15,278 nt of DNA from an uncultured Clostridia bacterium (lineage in GTDB: Bacteria; Bacillota; Clostridia; RUG12999): assembly GCA_938005345.1 (NCBI GenBank), contig CALLNG010000016.1:1-15278 (forward strand), in the 5' to 3' direction. How positions within the stretch are numbered: position 1 is the first letter of the stretch; each line of letters starts with the position of its first letter. Below are positions 12,876 through 15,278 of the stretch, piece after piece. Below the pieces are notes generated by a model. The model ran no database searches. It was not told where the DNA came from and saw nothing but the letters and a program-made list of their open reading frames with translations. A program made the translations under genes and the position numbers.

Positions 12876-14633
12876 TTATAAAACGTCGATGGCAAAAATT
12901 TGCGCCGTTTGTGCGCCGTACGTCTTCAGCGGCGTGATACGGACCGCGTCCGTCTGCACTTCCAGATCATGAACCACCAGGCGCTGGTGGTTATCCTGCC
13001 GCTCCAGCACGGTCTGCCAATTCCCCTCGGCATTGCGTGCTTCCACGCGGTAGGCGCGCAGCATGGTCTGCGGAAACCGCGCCGAATTGTCGCCCAGCGC
13101 AATGTTGCAGTTCATGGCTGATTTACGCCGCACTGGGTCGTCGCTGATGGTCTCGCGGCGCAGGTCGGAATCAAACACAAACCGCAGCCCGCGCACCTGC
13201 CGCGGCCCATCAAACTGGAACACAATCGCGTCGCCCAAATTGCCCACCCATTTATGTTCCCCTTCCGGCGTTTCGCGGTCAATCCCGCTGCGCAGCTGCT
13301 CCACGTCGCCAGACGGCGCGGAAATTTCCGCTTCCCGCGTCAGAGGGCTTATCTCGCGCGTATGGAACGGCAAATAGGCATCGTCCCACAGCAGCGTCTG
13401 CTGCAACTCCTGAAGTTTCTCCTGGTAAACGCCGCGCGGCGTGAGGCCATACTTGACGCATAGGGCTGCCGCCGTGCCCAGCACCGCGCAGGTGGCAATC
13501 ACGCGGGAGGAGCTCAGCGCCGTGTGCGTCACCGAAATGTTGCGCCCGGCAAACAGCAGATTGTCCATGTTTTTGGAATACAAACAACGGTAGGGGATGC
13601 CATAGGGCGACGGCGCGGGATGGTAAATGGTGGGCGGGCCGGAATACCGGAATCCCTCCGGATGGTGGTCGTCCATGCTCCAGCCGCCGTAAGCCACCAA
13701 ATCAGGGAGCCGCCCCTTCGCCCGCACGTCGTTTTGCGTCAGCACATAGTCGCCGATATAGCGTCGGCTTTCCCGTTTGTCGGGCAAAAATCCAATCCAG
13801 TCCACGCCCCAGCGGCTGTTGTCGTGTTCATCGTCCTTGTTTTTCACAAAATCTACCACGCCAAACACCAGTTTTAGCAAGTCGTCCCGGATTTCCTCCG
13901 CATCATAAATGGTGTCACGGGTGCCGCCCAGCTCCATCCACCACCAGTTTTCCCCCAGCTGGCTCGGATCATAGGCCCGGTCGCCGCCCAGTTGGCTCTT
14001 GGAGATGGACTCCGCCCAAAATGGTGCGCGAAAGGGGATGGGCCGGTCGTACTCGCGCATTTGCAGCAGACAAGAATTTCCCATGGTTTGGGCGTCTGCC
14101 TGCTCCGGCGCAATGTCCTCCTGATACTCGGCGCGCGCCTCCCGTCCAGCGGTAAATTCCGCGCCGCACAGCGGCGCCAGCACACTGTCCCCCGAACAGT
14201 CGGCAAAATATGTGGCCCGCACCGTGTGCCAGGTATAAGTCGTGAGCTGCCAGCCGCGCACGCTCTCGATTTCCGTTTCCGATTTCATTTGCAAATCCAC
14301 GCAGCTGCAGTTGAGCAGCAGCTCAATATTGAGCTCAAATTTTACCTTTTCCCACATCACACTGTCCCACAGCGAATAGTTGCGCTCCGGATTACGCCAC
14401 ATGTTCTCAATGCAGATTTCCCCTACCAGCCCAGTTTCCCGCACGCCGCGTGCGCCGCCCACCGCCATGCGGATTTCTGAGGACGCATTGCCGCCCAGCA
14501 TGGGCCGGTCCTGCATCAACAACACTTTGGCCCCGTGGCGCGCCGCTGCAATCGCCGTACACATGCCGGCAAACCTGCCGCCCACCACACACAAATCCGC
14601 CTTATGGAACCGTTCCTTTTGTTTGGTTTTCAT
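12876..14633 (-). CDS. FAD-dependent oxidoreductase with C-terminal beta-sandwich
   Basis: A 585-residue protein of the FAD_oxidored (PF12831) group. The N-terminal nucleotide-binding segment is ADLCVVGGRFAGMCTAIAAA (12-31), followed by MLGGNASSEIRM (45-56), typical of this family. ADCSGDSVLAPLCGAEF (144-160) and LLFAGRNISVTHTALSSSRV (359-378) also fit, the latter being the second FAD contact. Residues about 465-585 resemble a discoidin-like carbohydrate-binding sandwich (FQFDGPRQVRGLRFVFDSDL), ending VRITPLKTYGAQTAQIFAIDV. The substrate is unknown; relatives sit in polysaccharide-use loci. ATG 14633 has GGGAGG 8 bases upstream, so the longer frame to 14705 is rejected. Odd point: the middle glycine of the GxGxxG motif is Arg20. 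Single-gene unit. Confidence 0.9.
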   Translation of the reverse strand: MKTKQKERFHKADLCVVGGRFAGMCTAIAAARHGAKVLLMQDRPMLGGNASSEIRMAVGGARGVRETGLVGEICIENMWRNPERNYSLWDSVMWEKVKFELNIELLLNCSCVDLQMKSETEIESVRGWQLTTYTWHTVRATYFADCSGDSVLAPLCGAEFTAGREARAEYQEDIAPEQADAQTMGNSCLLQMREYDRPIPFRAPFWAESISKSQLGGDRAYDPSQLGENWWWMELGGTRDTIYDAEEIRDDLLKLVFGVVDFVKNKDDEHDNSRWGVDWIGFLPDKRESRRYIGDYVLTQNDVRAKGRLPDLVAYGGWSMDDHHPEGFRYSGPPTIYHPAPSPYGIPYRCLYSKNMDNLLFAGRNISVTHTALSSSRVIATCAVLGTAAALCVKYGLTPRGVYQEKLQELQQTLLWDDAYLPFHTREISPLTREAEISAPSGDVEQLRSGIDRETPEGEHKWVGNLGDAIVFQFDGPRQVRGLRFVFDSDLRRETISDDPVRRKSAMNCNIALGDNSARFPQTMLRAYRVEARNAEGNWQTVLERQDNHQRLVVHDLEVQTDAVRITPLKTYGAQTAQIFAIDVL

Positions 14634-14684
14634 GTCGTTTGCCTCCCGGTCTTTATTTCTTTCAGTATACGCCCCTGCCACGGT

Positions 14685-14722
14685 ATTATAAAGTGTCAAT
14701 TTCAAAACAACAAGGTCAATTT
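14685..14722 (-). promoter_or_regulatory. promoter and direct repeats upstream of the FAD oxidoreductase
   Basis: Minus-strand TTGTTG (14713-14708), 17 bases, TATAAT (14690-14685). AAATTGAC occurs exactly at 14722-14715 and 14702-14695, 20 bases apart, one copy just upstream of the -35 and one in the spacer. The spacing is close to two helical turns, which suits a regulator binding one face. Confidence 0.6.
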
Positions 14723-14776
14723 GTCAAACGCCTGCACAAAAAAAACAAGTGTTCCCACTGCGGACGCACAAACGCC

Positions 14777-14829
14777 AAACAAGGCAGCCCACCCCGCTTT
14801 GGGATAGGCTGCCTTGTTTTTTGTTTTGT
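14777..14829. terminator. bidirectional terminator after the DUF6273-like gene
   Basis: A perfect 13-bp stem (14777-14789 with 14807-14819) with an inner CCC/GGG. The minus-strand gene ending at 14858 is upstream; plus-strand T richness (TTTTTTGTTTTG) is stronger, so it could act both ways. Confidence 0.8.
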
Positions 14830-14857
14830 TTGGTGCGGGGCGTTCTCCGTCTCTTTG

Positions 14858-15277
14858 CTATTTACGCACCGTCACGGCGGGGCGCACGCCCGCCACCTCC
14901 TCCGCGTCGCGGAACAAAATGAATCCATCCGTTTTGACCACCCGTTCCATTTCAGCGTTGTTGCCATAGGGGGCAAGCATCCAATAGTCCTCGCCGCAGG
15001 TGGCGGTGAAGCTGCCGAACAGCTCCGGCGTGGGCAGATACACGGTATCCAGCGTCATTTTATAATAGGACTGGCTGACCAGGTCCGCCGCTTTGCGGGG
15101 GTCAAAATGCCAAAAAAGCGCATGTTCGCCGCCCTCGCTCTGTCCCATATAGGGCTGGGACAGCAATTCCCGCACCTCGCTGGGAACCAGCCGCTGCAAT
15201 TCCTCCGGACTGAACTGGGCCAAAAACGTACTGCCCAGCCAGCCGCGCAGCGTGCTTTCACTCCAAAGGTTGCTTCC
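14858..15277 (-). CDS. DUF6273-like domain protein, 5' part cut by window edge
   Basis: The minus-strand frame is open from the right window edge to the TAA at 14858, giving 139 visible residues; the true start lies outside. NLWSESTLRGWLGSTFLAQF at the visible N-end and GVRPAVTVRK at the C-end match the pattern of the DUF6273 domain, where a W-S-x-S-x-L-R-x-W-L block begins the domain and a GVRPA strand ends it. WMLAPYGNNAEMERVV fits the central W-L-R-S-P-like block. Members are often extracellular or attached to other modules, function unknown. What precedes the domain cannot be told from this window. An internal TTG at 15223 is not needed as a start. Confidence 0.7.
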   Translation of the reverse strand, partial: GSNLWSESTLRGWLGSTFLAQFSPEELQRLVPSEVRELLSQPYMGQSEGGEHALFWHFDPRKAADLVSQSYYKMTLDTVYLPTPELFGSFTATCGEDYWMLAPYGNNAEMERVVKTDGFILFRDAEEVAGVRPAVTVRK

Positions 15278-15278
15278 A

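Overview
The window reads as chromosome of a Gram-positive bacterium of the Bacillota, most likely class Clostridia. Support comes from the Clostridia-like MurC, the YabE-type G5/3D wall protein, a ptsH-ptsI pair, strong AGGAGG-type ribosome sites and consensus sigma-A promoters. Genes are moderately GC-rich, except for an AT-rich patch at roughly 4.2-5.2 kb. No transposase, integrase, CRISPR array, rRNA or phage gene was found.

Layout. (1) 1-1056, minus: 5' part of a secreted or wall-associated YabE-like protein (two DUF348, G5, 3D), cut by the left edge. A 618-base divergent intergenic region separates it from (2) murC and a DUF2461 gene, a two-gene plus-strand unit closed by a bidirectional terminator. 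(3) 3.9-5.1 kb, minus, AT-rich: two overlapping XRE-type HTH regulators and, upstream, a small basic ORF whose promoter sits between inverted CTTGTAG/CTACAAG boxes. (4) 5.48-5.70 kb, minus: a DUF378 membrane protein, then tRNA-Leu(CAA) with its own promoter and terminator. (5) 6.3-8.5 kb: a four-helix membrane protein with an internal duplication, preceded by a large inverted repeat, and a cytosolic-looking VWA protein with a Cys-rich C-terminus and a structured leader. (6) 8.7-10.6 kb: a small two-helix membrane protein plus lgt, then pgsA behind an unusually structured leader. (7) 10.7-12.7 kb, minus: ptsH-ptsI. (8) 12.9-14.6 kb, minus: an FAD-dependent oxidoreductase with a C-terminal beta-sandwich. 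(9) From 14.86 kb to the right edge, minus: the 3' part of a DUF6273-like gene.

Most of the window is housekeeping: envelope synthesis (murC, lgt, pgsA, the 3D protein), sugar uptake (ptsH, ptsI) and translation (tRNA-Leu). The points most worth a second look are: the structured pgsA and VWA leaders; the VWA/Cys-rich protein with a possible sporulation-type -10; the HPr with Arg in place of regulatory Ser46; the oxidoreductase with Arg in place of a nucleotide-binding Gly; the XRE module with its operator-like repeats; and the inverted/direct repeat upstream of the duplicated membrane protein. I see no clear new defence or biosynthetic system.
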